A DNA stretch of 64,000 bases from Terebella lapidaria (lineage: Eukaryota > Annelida > Polychaeta > Terebellida > Terebellidae). The notes beneath the pieces were generated by a model. The model was not told the origin of the DNA. It worked only from the letters and a program-made list of their open reading frames with translations, and did not search any database. Position numbers and translations under genes: made by a program. The stretch covers positions 10,699,001-10,763,000 of the forward strand of contig OX424563.1 in the NCBI GenBank assembly GCA_949152475.1. Direction: 5' to 3'. Below, in pieces: positions 23,940 through 37,102 of this stretch (its first letter is position 1; every line of letters starts with the position of its first letter).

Positions 23940-24440
23940 TGGTGTCGTCCTTTGTCACCCAGAGGAAGGTCACGCCCCGGGGTCACGCCCAGTTTAGACC
24001 CGAACCTAAGATCCGAGGTTCAAACACCCCCGGCACACCGCGGCCCATTCCGACAGTCCAGAAGTCGTCCAGCCCACCAACGTATCACACTCAATTTGGA
24101 CCCAAACCCAAGACCTACAGTCCCTGCATCTCCTCTGACACTCCAACGGTACAACAATCCGGGAGTGCCCCATATCACCAACATATATTATCACACTGAA
24201 CCTTTACCCAGGACTTGCAGCGGCCCTCGCAAGGGCCGGACTCACGACTACTTCCACGATGTAAATCACCAAATCCAACTGGAATCGAACTGGATAGATT
24301 ACACTGCACCGTGGATGATATCCTTTCTCCAGTTAGACCAACGGATGATATCCATAAATCCGTATGGCCCTGGAGCCGAGCTCTAGCTTTGGCTCTCACA
24401 CGTACCCCTGAAACGGCAGCAACCGTCACTACCACTACTC
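23940..24440 (-). pseudogene. decayed LINE-like fragments with PHD-finger-like Cys pattern
   Basis: On the minus strand two adjacent readings, about 24240-24175 (CEGRCKSWVKVQCDNICW) and about 24130-24006 (DCRSWVWVQIECDTL, then WAAVCRGCLNLGS), resemble the C-x2-C ... W-x-H/Q-x2-C pattern of the PHD-like zinc finger found in ORF1 of some CR1-type LINEs. The pieces are in different frames with stops between them. Plus-strand ORFs over the same DNA are proline/arginine-rich and look like shadows. Confidence 0.35.
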
Positions 24441-25059
24441 CTTAGAACCAAGCTAGGGACCTTGACCATTCACGGAGATTACAAATGTCAATAACACCAC
24501 AACTAATGGAACGCTAGGAGTGGATTTTTACAATGTATATTTCAAGCCATTATCGACCTGATGACATCATGACATTTTAGCTGTACAGTGGTTACACCTG
24601 TTCGAAATCCCATAGGGTTTTTTTCAAGACATACTTATGACACGGATTACCCAATCTCCCACATAAACAGGAAGAGAGATCAAGAAGGAGTAGTCCTGCT
24701 CTGGAATGACATACTTAATTGATATCCTTGGTAATAGCTGAAGGATCCTGTCATCTCGTCATGATACACCTCAAGTGTTTACTTTGTCCTCTCACAGTAC
24801 TCGGAGCTTACTTAGTATTTGCCATGTGAAACTCTGTTGCTCAGTATACTGACGTTTGCTGTGAAGTGGAGGAACTGTTGGACAAACCTGGTAATGTAAT
24901 ATGCACACTTCGTTTTGTGGAGATTTCAATGTTTTCCTCCACCCCACCCCCCCCCCCCCCACCCGCCCCACTCCCCACATCAATTCTGGATCCACACCTG
25001 GCAAATTTCAAGACGATCTTTTGTCTCCCAACAGCAGTCCCGTATCCTCATGAGCATAC

Positions 25060-25320
25060 ATTCAGACCACACTGCTTTCAGTCTGATAAACTATGTCCTG
25101 ACGCATGTCTCCTCTAAGGTCATTACTGATATTGTGACCCCTTATTGCATCCTGAAAACTTCTAATTATGTCCCCATCATAACCATATAACAATCTGTAC
25201 TCCGACGACTGCACAAAGCGCTTCTAAATCCGCCGGCAGCTTTCCCAGCAGCTCCCCGACCGAACTGGTCCCGTGTTGCCGTCAATGAATACTCAAAGTC
25301 TGTGGAACAAGAGATAGCCA
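25060..25320 (+). pseudogene. possible LINE endonuclease / linker remnant
   Basis: The plus reading contains MSIHSDHTAFSLINYVLTHV (SDH as at the end of APE-type endonucleases) and, after a stop, PNWSRVAVNEYSKSVEQEIA running directly into the 28-bp array. This suggests an old non-LTR element in which the array arose. The match is weak. Confidence 0.3.
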
Positions 25321-26080
25321 GAGCCCTCCAGTGGCTAGAGCATATAGAGAGCCCTCCAGTGGTTAGAGCATAGAGAGAGCCCTCCAGTGGTTAGAGCATA
25401 GAGAGAGCCCTCCAGTGGTTAGAGCATAGAGAGAGCCTTCCAGCGGTTAGAGCATATAGAGAGCCCTCCAGTGGTTAGAGCATAGACAGAGCCCTCCAGT
25501 GGTTAGAGCATAGAGAGAGCCCTCCATTGGTTAGAGCATAGAGAGAGCCCTCCAGCGGTTAGAGCATAGAGAGAGCCCTCCAGTGGTTAGAGCATAGAGA
25601 GAGCCCTCCAGCGGTTAGAGCATAGAGAGAGCCCTCCAGTGGTTAGAGCATAGAGAGAGCCCTCCAGTGGTTAGAGCATAGAGAGAGCCCTCCAGCGGTT
25701 AGAGCATAGAGCGAGCCCTCCAGTGGTTAGAGCATAGAGAGAGCCCTCCAGTGGTTAGAGCATAGAGAGAGCCCTCCAGCGGTTAGAGCATAGAGAGAGC
25801 CCTCCAGCGGTTAGAGCATAGAGCGAGCCCTCCAGTGGTTAGAGCATAGAGAGAGCCCTCCAGTGGTTAGAGCATAGAGAGAGCCCTCCAGCGGTTAGAG
25901 CATAGAGAGAGCCCTCCAGTGGTTAGAGCATAGAGAGAGCCCTCCAGTGGTTAGAGCATAGAGAGAGCCCTTCAGTGGTTAGAGCATAGAGCGAGCCCTC
26001 CAGTGGTTAGAGCATAGAGAGAGCCCTCCAGTGGTTAGAGCATAGAGAGAGCCCTTCAGTGGTTAGAGCATAGAGAGAGC
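25319..26080. repeat. 28-bp tandem array, about 27 copies
   Basis: Unit AGCCCTCCAGTGGTTAGAGC plus ATAGAGAG, repeated with very few changes (AGTGG/AGCGG, GAGAGC/GAGCGC, one ATATAG). The period is not a multiple of three, so no frame is kept. CTCCAGTGGTTAGAGCA in each unit resembles the A box / D arm of a tRNA gene. There are no unique spacers, so it is not a CRISPR-like array. Confidence 0.95.
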
Positions 26081-26426
26081 AGCATTGGATCTTGTACAAG
26101 TCTTCATAACTATACAGAGAAACGCGTGATCCCGCAACGTCGATACGTGTTTACGGAATTCGCCTTACTCCATCAGAGGGTCAAGAATTGTCTCCGGGAA
26201 TGGAAACTTGGGAAGAATTGGGTCGCTCCTCTAGTAACTACCCTCAAGACTAGTAGCTACCCCAAGGACAAGCTCAAGTGAGGGACCCGCTCAGATAGGC
26301 TGAAATGTGAAATTCCTTTGATTGTTTTAGGACAATCAAACAATGATCAATATGATATCATGCTTTTGAAAACATAACATTTGGAAGAAATATTCTTCCA
26401 AATGTGAATTAATAATTTTAACCCGG
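26081..26426. other. no gene seen; flank of the BEL element
   Basis: Short open stretches continue from the 28-bp array for about 200 bp but contain stops. The last five bases, CCCGG, are the left target-site duplication of the BEL/Pao element. Confidence 0.4.
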
Positions 26427-26873
26427 TGTTCTGAAGAGTGTTAATGTATTTTACAGTTTTTGCCTCTAGAAACATGTGTCAAATATTTTAGATCCAGTCC
26501 CCACCCTATCAAGCTTCAAACAAATTCCTCCGTCTAGAATTTCTCAGCCCCCAGCCATAATTGTCGTCCGGATCCCAAATTTTATTGCCTGTGCATGACC
26601 TTTCCGGCCATTATCATGATTGAAACCAAACAACCCCCTTTCAATAGTGTACAGTGTGACAGAATTTTCATTCAGGATTTGTAGCTAAGCTTTTGTATTT
26701 TACAGTCAGTCTTCCACTAGCCATCAGTTTGATAACATCGTGCCAGAATATAGTAACGGCGGGAAAACAGTATTCTTGGATTATATTATTTTATGTTGCC
26801 TATTTACTATCGACATTAATAAAGGAATAATATCTCATCGAACATTTTCGTCTCGCCGTCACACACCGTAACA
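26427..26873 (+). repeat. BEL/Pao 5' LTR
   Basis: 447 bp. By eye it is identical to the 3' LTR except that it lacks 21 bp present there after TTTCCGGCC (about 26607). Confidence 0.92.
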
Positions 26874-27025
26874 TCTGGTAGCAGAGCGTGGTTCTTCATT
26901 CGTTGGATTATATGACTTCGTATCATATCCGGATTATTTTGACTGTTCGTGTCGTATTGGATTACGTGTCATCACTGACTGAATATTCGTGACATTTATT
27001 TCGTTCGTTGCCACTGTATATCAAA

Positions 27026-29773
27026 ATGGATGAATTGAAGAGTGTTCGACAACACAAGAAAAGGGCACTGACAGTCCGCATTAATGCTGTGCAGAGATAT
27101 ATCGCAGAACAGAGTGAAGTGGAATTTATCAAAGAAAAACGAGATGAACTGAAAACGTGTTTTTCCGACTTCGAGGACAGTCATGGCAGTATTGTTGAAG
27201 CTGCAAAGACCGATGAAGAGTTTGATGAACTTGACAAATATTTCGATGAGGTTCAGTCGTCATATGTACAGACACTGAAGGATATTACAGAACACTTAAA
27301 ACAAGAAGATGAGCCACAAAGCACAAGACCATCAACACCACGAGAGCAGCCCATAGTGTCTCCGATGAACATAATGAATCTTCCAAAAATCGAAATTGAA
27401 ATCTTCAGTGGTGATCCTCTCAGGTATCACACATTCATCTCGACCTTCGAAGAGTCCGTGGAGAGGTATTGTGAGGACGGCGGAGCACGCCTCACACGAT
27501 TACTACAGTACACAGAGGGGCCAGCCAAGGCAGCCATCCGAGCCTGTGCCATCACCGGTGGGGAGCGAGGATACAAGCAAGCTCGAGAAATCCTGGAGCG
27601 CAGGTTTGGAGACAAATTACTCGTGTCCGAGGCGGTGACTTCCAAGTTACGACGAGGAAGGCCAGCTCATAAGAGAAATGAGATCCAGGAGTTGGCTGAT
27701 GACCTCGCGACGTGCGTCATCACCTTGAAGGAAACCGGCAGGGTCAATGAGATTGACACGCAAAACACAATCCTAGATATCGTTGGTCGGCTCCCAAGGT
27801 ACGTCCAAAATCGCTGGCGAAATCATGCCATGGATATTCGTAGAGATGAGGGACTCTATCCGACCATCGAACACCTCGTGAGCTTCGTGGCAGATGTCGC
27901 AGAGGACGTCAATGATCCAGTGTATGGATACAAAGATGATTATACCAGGAACCAAAGAGTGAACACGTCCCAGTCACACAAGACTTTCACATCGCAAGGA
28001 CAAGCATCAGCTTCCCGTGGATACAAGTGTTTCGCCTGTGGTGAGTCGCATGGGATATGGGCCTGTGACACATTCAAATCAAAGTCAGTACAAGAGCGCT
28101 GGGACCTAGCTAAAGAACGTCAACTATGTTTCCGCTGTCTGGGGCGTGGCCATTCGGGCAATCGCTGCATGAAAAGCAGGGTGTGTGGCATAAATGGATG
28201 TCGATCAACACATAATCGCATGCTACATGAGGTGAGGGAAAAAGCAAACACCAATGTAGTCAGAGAGCCAAGCACCACGGAAGGGGAGAATGCCGAAAAT
28301 ATGACACTGGTGGCCAAATCGTCGGAGGCGCCATCCTTCGTCTCGTTCAGAACTGTGCCTGTATACCTGGTGAATGGCTCAAAGAAAATACGTGTCAATG
28401 CTCTGCTGGATGAGGCCAGTTCCGGTACATATATGAACGAAGACGTAGCAGCAGAGCTTGGCCTGTCCGGTGAGATAAATCCGTTGACAGTTAACGTGTT
28501 GGACGGAAACCAGACGAAATTGAGGACGATGGCTGTATCATGCAGTCTGCACAGCATTGACGGCAGTGTTCAACACCAGATATCAGCGCTGACAGTAAGG
28601 CGGGTCACAGGAAATCTGCAGGTCATCAACTGGAATGACAAAAAACATCAATGGCCACATCTTCGTAACATCAGATTTCCGGATATTGGTCGTCATTCGA
28701 CAATTGACATCCTGATCGGGGTAGATCACGCTGACCTACTCTACTCCAATCGGGACATTCGAGGACGTCCTGGGGAGCCCATCGCTCGACTAACACCCCT
28801 GGGATGGACGTGCATCACAGCGACACCTAGAGAACGTGACAAAAATCAGACAAACTTTGTATTCTTCGGAAAAGAAGTAGATGACCTCAGTACCATATTC
28901 CATCAGTACTGGGAAATAGAAGAGCCTGCCTTCATAAGCAGCATGAACGAAAATGACAAAAATGCAATGGAGACAGCAGAAAAAACACTATCCTATGACG
29001 AGGGTCGATACACAGTGGGAATACCCTGGAAGACAGAGCCGGAGCTGCCAACTAACAAAGATATGGCTATGAAGCGCCTGCAGGGCACCGAGAAGCTCCT
29101 GAAGCAGACACCAGAAGTGGCACAAGTCTACAACGAGACCATTCAGAGGTATGAAGAAAAAGCCTACATCAGAAAAGTGCCAAAGATTGAAGACAAAACA
29201 TCCGAGCCTTGGTACCTGCCTCACTTCCCCGTCATCCGGCAAGATAAAGAAACAACAAAGACCAGGATAGTTTTCGATGCATCTGCACGTTGCAAGGATG
29301 TATCACTGAATGACATGATATATCCAGGGCCAAAGTTACAGAATGACTTATCGAGTGTCATTCTGAGATTCCGTCGTGACCCCGTGGCCTTGATGTGTGA
29401 TGTACAGGAAATGTACCTGCAGGTCAATATGAGGGAAGAAGATCGTCGCTTCCATCGCTTTCTCTGGAGAGAAATTAAAGAAAACACAGAAGCTGACGTA
29501 TTCGAGTTCAATAGGCTGGTGTTTGGAGTCAATTCGTCACCGTTCCTGGCCCAATTTGTGACCCAACAGCATGCCAAACGCTTGGAAAATCAATACCCGC
29601 TGGCAGCTCAAACAGTGCTGTACAGCACCTTCATGGACGACAGTATGGATTCAGTGCCTGATGCAGATACGGCAATTGAAATGTATCATCAACTCTCCAA
29701 CATGTGGCATGAAGCAGGAATGCATGCCAGAAAATGCCTATCAAAGACCAATTGCAAAACTATGCCCCCTTGA
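27026..29773 (+). CDS. BEL/Pao Gag-protease-partial RT polyprotein
   Basis: The start is the ATG at 27026 (AAAATGG context); 915 residues. N-terminal coiled-coil-like, charged region (MDELKSVRQHKKRA); Gag core (IEIFSGDPLRYHTFISTFEE near residue 125); CCHC-type knuckles from about residue 335 (CFACGESHGIWACDTF; CFRCLGRGHSGNRC); aspartic protease motif near residue 460 (ALLDEASSGTYM, with Ala where Gly is usual after the Asp); RT from about residue 720 (RIVFDASARCKD, DVQEMYLQV, FMDDSMDS near residue 868). The protein stops about 45 residues after FMDD, so RT thumb, RNase H and integrase are missing. The frame is otherwise uninterrupted. Confidence 0.9.
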   Translation: MDELKSVRQHKKRALTVRINAVQRYIAEQSEVEFIKEKRDELKTCFSDFEDSHGSIVEAAKTDEEFDELDKYFDEVQSSYVQTLKDITEHLKQEDEPQSTRPSTPREQPIVSPMNIMNLPKIEIEIFSGDPLRYHTFISTFEESVERYCEDGGARLTRLLQYTEGPAKAAIRACAITGGERGYKQAREILERRFGDKLLVSEAVTSKLRRGRPAHKRNEIQELADDLATCVITLKETGRVNEIDTQNTILDIVGRLPRYVQNRWRNHAMDIRRDEGLYPTIEHLVSFVADVAEDVNDPVYGYKDDYTRNQRVNTSQSHKTFTSQGQASASRGYKCFACGESHGIWACDTFKSKSVQERWDLAKERQLCFRCLGRGHSGNRCMKSRVCGINGCRSTHNRMLHEVREKANTNVVREPSTTEGENAENMTLVAKSSEAPSFVSFRTVPVYLVNGSKKIRVNALLDEASSGTYMNEDVAAELGLSGEINPLTVNVLDGNQTKLRTMAVSCSLHSIDGSVQHQISALTVRRVTGNLQVINWNDKKHQWPHLRNIRFPDIGRHSTIDILIGVDHADLLYSNRDIRGRPGEPIARLTPLGWTCITATPRERDKNQTNFVFFGKEVDDLSTIFHQYWEIEEPAFISSMNENDKNAMETAEKTLSYDEGRYTVGIPWKTEPELPTNKDMAMKRLQGTEKLLKQTPEVAQVYNETIQRYEEKAYIRKVPKIEDKTSEPWYLPHFPVIRQDKETTKTRIVFDASARCKDVSLNDMIYPGPKLQNDLSSVILRFRRDPVALMCDVQEMYLQVNMREEDRRFHRFLWREIKENTEADVFEFNRLVFGVNSSPFLAQFVTQQHAKRLENQYPLAAQTVLYSTFMDDSMDSVPDADTAIEMYHQLSNMWHEAGMHARKCLSKTNCKTMPP

Positions 29774-30014
29774 GCAATTTGAGTGGACACACAATGGATT
29801 ATACGTATATTGACTTGCATGTGTCGTGATTTATGTGTTTGTTTTATTGCTTCATGTATGAATGTATGTTCGTAGCAATTATAGATAATTTTCATTACAT
29901 GTATGTTATGCTTAGGCATTTGATTACCAGTATTCGAAGTGTTTCGAGATATATGTATGTATTTTGTATATTTTAGTTAGTTTTGATTTTTGGTAAAATC
30001 AAGAAAGGGGAGGA

Positions 30015-30482
30015 TGTTCTGAAGAGTGTTAATGTATTTTACAGTTTTTGCCTCTAGAAACATGTGTCAAATATTTTAGATCCAGTCCCCACCCTATCAA
30101 GCTTCAAACAAATTCCTCCGTCTAGAATTTCTCAGCCCCCAGCCATAATTGTCGTCCGGATCCCAAATTTTATTGCCTGTGCATGACCTTTCCGGCCCTC
30201 AGGTCACGTTCCCCAGCCATTATCATGATTGAAACCAAACAACCCCCTTTCAATAGTGTACAGTGTGACAGAATTTTCATTCAGGATTTGTAGCTAAGCT
30301 TTTGTATTTTACAGTCAGTCTTCCACTAGCCATCAGTTTGATAACATCGTGCCAGAATATAGTAACGGCGGGAAAACAGTATTCTTGGATTATATTATTT
30401 TATGTTGCCTATTTACTATCGACATTAATAAAGGAATAATATCTCATCGAACATTTTCGTCTCGCCGTCACACACCGTAACA
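30015..30482 (+). repeat. BEL/Pao 3' LTR
   Basis: 468 bp, TGTTCTGAAG...CGTAACA. Carries the 21 bp missing from the 5' LTR (CTCAGGTCACGTTCCCCAGC plus one base). An AATAAAGG signal lies near 30426. Confidence 0.92.
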
Positions 30483-31240
30483 CCCGGCTTTTTCTGAAAT
30501 TTTGTTTATCCTTCAACGGACTTGTATGCATGTTTTTGATATGAGAAATATGGGCCTACAAATGTGTGCATACTCTAAACTCCATCCGTATTTGATTTTC
30601 GAATTGCTAGAAATAAGTTGGTTATTACTCTGTATAATATTGTATTTATACTATTCTGCACTATTCTCATTGTAGTTATATTCTATCTAATGACCATCAA
30701 TGTATATGCCATCAAATAAGCCAGAATCAGAGTCGACAGCAATTTGTTTGTATGTCTTCACATTTTATGAGCCTCATGTTGGTGACAAAAAAGACGGTTT
30801 GACATCTTACCAGACACATTGTGACACTACGAAATACATACTATTGTATATTATACCTAACCACCGCCAAAAATTATGTTGATTTCCAGTGAATGACCAA
30901 CAATCTCTCTCTATTTGAAAGTAAGAGCAAATTATGATGAATTTCTTTATTTGAATTTAAGAATCTCTTGTTTTAAACTTAAATGATCAATTTCTTTGTT
31001 TGACTTCGTCTATCTTCATCTTGATTTATACACGAAATAAAACTTTTGAAATGCATAAAACTTTAAAATGTTCAATGATTTATTTCGTGTATAAATCAAG
31101 ATGAATTTCTTTATTTGAAGTTAGAATCTCTTTCTTTTAAACTTAAATGATCAATTTCTTTGTTTGACCTCATCTATCTTCATCTTGATTTATACACGAA
31201 ATAAAACTTTTGAAATGCATAAAACTTTAATATGTTCAAT
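30483..31240. repeat. AT-rich flank with a 164-bp tandem duplication
   Basis: A segment beginning ATTTCTTTATTTGAA starts at 30941 and again at 31105. Each copy contains CTTGATTTATACACGAAATA. Between the copies the inverse (TATTTCGTGTATAAATCAAG, about 31081-31100) makes a stem of more than 20 bp with 31019-31042. The second copy ends at the 3' end of the beta-tubulin gene. No gene is seen in the rest. Confidence 0.8.
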
Positions 31241-31242
31241 GT

Positions 31243-31248
31243 TTTATT
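31243..31248 (-). terminator. polyadenylation signal of beta-tubulin
   Basis: AATAAA on the minus strand, about 115 bp below the stop codon, the first such signal after the CDS. Confidence 0.6.
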
Positions 31249-31362
31249 TTGCTCAAGATGGTATAAAATTAGTATAAAAAGGATTGACATGGCTTTTCCT
31301 GTGAACATTATCATAGCAAATTGGCACCAAAATGTTTATCTTGCTTTATCATCAGTCACTGT

Positions 31363-33452
<2,090 letters not shown>

Positions 33453-33551
33453 GTTGACTGAGTTATCTGATGATACTTTTAAACACGAGATATAAGCTTG
33501 TTCGATATGGCTGATGTGACCGCTGTGCAGGTGCGCGGTCCTCCCCGTCTC

Positions 33552-33557
33552 TTTATA
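33552..33557 (-). promoter_or_regulatory. TATA box of beta-tubulin
   Basis: TATAAA within GGCTATAAAGAGACGGGG on the minus strand, 100 bp upstream of the ATG at 33452. A start site about 30 bp downstream would give a 5' UTR of roughly 70 nt. Confidence 0.7.
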
Positions 33558-33559
33558 GC

Positions 33560-36070
33560 CGGGTCGTTGACAACGGTAACCAGAATCAATGTATTCATAC
33601 GCGTGAAATTCAAACGGTTATCATGTGCGGTGTCTGATTATTATGTCTAATTTTGTTATTTGTGTATATGGAGTTTGACTGTGGACTAAATTGGAGACCA
33701 TTCAATGAATTCAAACACGTTTTTAACGCCTTCTTTCCAAAATGTACGCGAATTATTTTCTTGATCGCCATGATCATTAACGGTTACTGAGTGCTTTGGT
33801 CCAATTGTTTTGCTAGGACTATAGACAGCTTGTCGCTAGGCAGAAATCATCATAACAAATGTATGGACACGTCTTGTCTTGACAACCAACGCAGTGTTGC
33901 TACAGTTGTTATACATCACACAATATATAAATCTACTGTAGGGGCTAGATGTATGCCAGGAACGCCCTCTTAATCCACACTCCTTAAGGAGATCTACATT
34001 CAGAAAAAGGCGCGGAAATATATATTCGACCTTAATCTTGTGAAGACCTGCAATGATATGTCCTATCTATCTATAGTCGCCCTGCGTCATACGTGCATGC
34101 ATATAGAGTGCGCACTTTATGATGTACATGTCAGTCCATCATTTATTATCTTTATATCCTATGAATTGTACATGGCGGAAAATCAGTGAAAATTAGAACG
34201 AAGTAGAGCACCAGCCAAGGTAGGGGGGGTGGGGGGGGGGGCGGATCGAGGGAATCAGTATGACCCGTGTCGGGTTGAGAGGGTTCGTGGTGAAAAATAA
34301 GACCGATGTTCACGAACCGGGCAGAAAAATTATGAAGACAGGCCTATGCCGAGATATTTTAGTTGGATAAAATTCAAGCCAAATTAAATATTATTATCAT
34401 TCAATAAGAATATTATACACACTGACTATTTGGTGTAATTCATGGAATATGAACGGTAGGCCTATCCCATGAAACTACCCAAAAATATTTTTGGAAAGTT
34501 TTGGGGAAACATTTTTGAAAACATGTTTAATTCAAGTTAAAATTCCGGTCCATCTCAGAATTCATGAAATCGAAGCATCAATTTGGGGGGTGGGGGGGGG
34601 GTGTCCCAAAGCTCCAAACAGGCGACGCTCGTCTAACTCTGGCAAGCGTATTCCATTCTCCCAAAGGCAGGGAATAAACATCGAAAATGCAGGTTCAGCC
34701 GTGGAGCAGGGTCAACACTCGTCGCTCGTGTCTTCCTCTCCATATCCTAACTAAGGCAGGACACAGCCACTCGGGTTCTCAACTTGGGACATTTGCGTTT
34801 GGGGGAGGTATAAACATAACTGTAACATTTATGTGAAATTCAGGCTAGAAAGCCATCATGCAGATGCCACCAGATGTTTGCATTTATCAGTGTATACCCA
34901 AAAAATTTCATGCCTCCCTCCCCCGCTACTGTTAAATGGTTGCGTCTTTTGATATTTCCCAGAATCTCTCCCCCCCCCCCCCCCCCTTGGATCCGCCCTT
35001 GTGAGGAACCGGGTAGGCTATTTTATAAATGTCTCTGACACACTTATAATAACCATACAAATTAACTTTCATGAGACGTGAGCCCAAAACGAGAATCCAA
35101 TTTTGCCCAAAAGTTTAAAATACCTAAAAAAATCTTTCAAGAGGGATGTATTTGTTAACTTTCTGATTTGCACGCTTCTTAAACTATTTATTTTTACGAA
35201 AAACACCCAATTCCTGAATTTGGCGGCTATTTTCTCAAAAACCATTCGGACAGTTTTGATATTTTTATTTTTGTTTTAAAAATCCCCATTTGTACCTTTG
35301 CGACGTGTATAAGTTTTTTTTGATTATTTTTTCAATTTTTTTTTTTTGGCCACTTTTTACTTCGAGCCATTTCCAGCAATTTTTATTTTATTTCGTCATT
35401 GAAAAATGTTATGGAGTTTCATCCACTTTTTAGTTCACTGTGGAATTTGTGTGTAGCATTTCAAGATAGAGCCTGAATATTGGCACATTCAAATGGGAAA
35501 CCATATTGCAGTTTTTCTTTTTTTTCGACCCTTCATTTGTTATTTGTCTATATTTTGTCTCTCTATTTATATACCAGTTATATGTAAAGTTTTGAATGTG
35601 ACATGTATCCAATTTGTTGATTTAGGCCTATGAATGCGTTCATGTATGTTATTATCATTCAGATGTAATGAAAAATATTATATAAATATATATATATATA
35701 TATTGCAGTTTCAGTGACCTTCAATTTGACCTGGAATGACCTTGAAACTTCAAAACGGACTTCTCTTCAAAAAACGATGATTGGACTTTGGCAGACATTT
35801 TTTTCAAAATCTTTTCAGTAACTTTTTCTCTAATTGATTTTTCTAATTGATAATTCTCTAATTAGAATATTCCATCCACTTTAAATGGGAGTTATATAGA
35901 GTAAACTGCTAGAACATTCAAGATATAGCTTAAATTTATGTCAATTAGCACATTCAAACGGGAAATCACGCTATTGTGATTTTAGTGCATACATGGTAGG
36001 CTCAAATTTGGCTTACCTTGAAAGATCAAAACAACAATTTATGTGAAGACAAAAAACAGTTTGCTGCTCA
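33560..36070. other. gene-free stretch with G/C runs and dispersed repeats
   Basis: No exon is recognised. G/C runs occur at about 34207-34240, 34586-34600 and 34972-34987, the last next to TTGGATCCGCCC as in the MITEs at 0.9 and 3.9 kb. Sequence around 35440-35500 and 35900-35975 (CATTCAAGATA..., CACATTCAAA-GGGAAA) recurs in MGAT2 intron 4. A TA microsatellite lies near 35685-35702. Confidence 0.5.
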
Positions 36071-36074
36071 ACTC

Positions 36075-36645
36075 TAAAGTCAAGTTCATCTGTCAGTGAA
36101 ACACGCTTTTTGGCCATAGTTTTGTTTTTAATAATTGAATCAATTTGAAATTATGTGTCTTAATTACGGGTCATACCACAAATTTTCACCAAATTTCAGA
36201 AATGTATCTGAGAAAATGAAAAAGTTGGGAATCTACCCCAATGTTAAATTTCAATACAAAACGGGATCGAATAAATTCTATCAAATTCAGGGCTATTATC
36301 TTGTTTATGCACGTATAGAATGAACCTAGTAGTGTTGAATTGGAGTCGCTAGACACAATCGGTATATATTAAGTAAATATGTTTATTTTGAAACAATACA
36401 TAACTCAAACATCGAACAAGAGTTGCTGTTTTTGTACCGACTCTGAAATTCCATGTTGAGGCTGAAATCAAACACTGGGATAGATTGCCAGCTTTTTTTT
36501 ATTTTTTGAGATAGAATTCTGAAATTCGGTGAGAAATTGCGGCATGATACCCAATTAAGACACACAAAATTTCAAGTTGATCAGATGATCCAAAGCGTAA
36601 ATGAGGCCAAAAAGCGTGTTTCACTGACAGATGAACTTGACTTTA
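36075..36645. mobile_element. foldback element D
   Basis: TAAAGTCAAGTTCATCTGTC at 36075 is matched in inverse ending at 36645; the arms continue through CAGTGAAACACGCTTTTTGG and, further in, through the shared AGATTGCCAACTTTTT-type segment. The length, 571 bp, is the same as that of element A. The minus and plus ORFs here (FSPNFRNVSEKMKKL; FSPNFRILSQKIKKS) are the two arms read in opposite directions. Confidence 0.7.
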
Positions 36646-37077
36646 TAGGCTACATTTCTCCGGTCCCGGGTCTCCGGTAACCTTTCTTGAACTTTGGGGT
36701 TAATTTTTTGACAAGGACCCACCAATCCAAATCCTGAAACTAAACACTATCCATCCAAAGCAACACAATTTTTGCGTGACGTTATGACTGCTTCTGTACG
36801 GTGATCATAACGGTCTCAGATGGCCATCATAACGTCAATAAACCCTATGACCGAAAATAATAGTACTCTCAGTACTCAAGAGATGGCGATGTCGTAAGCC
36901 TACACGTCACGCCAACATCACGCGAGAAAAAGCGATATTTTGGACGTCGAAGATCAACATTAGCTTCGTGTTGCTAAAATAGAATATATTTATGTATTGC
37001 AGCCAGTTAAAAGCGATTCTCCCGGAAAATACCGAAATGAATTTGTTATCTCGCTGGTATCTAACCTAGGGAGCTAA

Positions 37078-37102
37078 ATGGCAGCCGTGACTAGGTCACA
37101 AG
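37078..37102 (+). other. possible short first coding exon
   Basis: ATGGCAGCCGTGACTAGGTC plus ACAAG, followed by GTAAGC, reads MAAVTRSQ and then a strong splice donor, in locally GC-richer DNA. No downstream exon could be linked, because the 15-kb transposon nest begins 57 bp later. Speculative. Confidence 0.2.

Larger units (their letters stand above)
26427..30482 (+). mobile_element. BEL/Pao LTR retrotransposon, internally deleted
   Basis: LTRs at 26427-26873 and 30015-30482, both TGTTCTGAAG...CCGTAACA, with target duplication CCCGG on both sides (26422-26426 and 30481-30485 overlapping the LTR end). The internal part begins TCTGGTAGCAGAGC (primer-site region) and ends with a purine tract AAGAAAGGGGAGGA before the 3' LTR. 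It has one ORF covering Gag, protease and half of RT. RNase H and integrase are absent and only about 240 bp of AT-rich DNA follow the stop. Full-length relatives have much larger interiors, so this is a deletion derivative that would need factors from elsewhere. Confidence 0.92.

Noticed and set aside
23871..24386. 171-codon plus-strand ORF
   Set aside because: Proline/arginine-rich with no recognisable domain; the opposite strand carries PHD-like LINE remnants, so it is probably a shadow.
25319..26080. CRISPR-like array
   Set aside because: Units are contiguous with no unique spacers, in an animal genome; simple tandem repeat.
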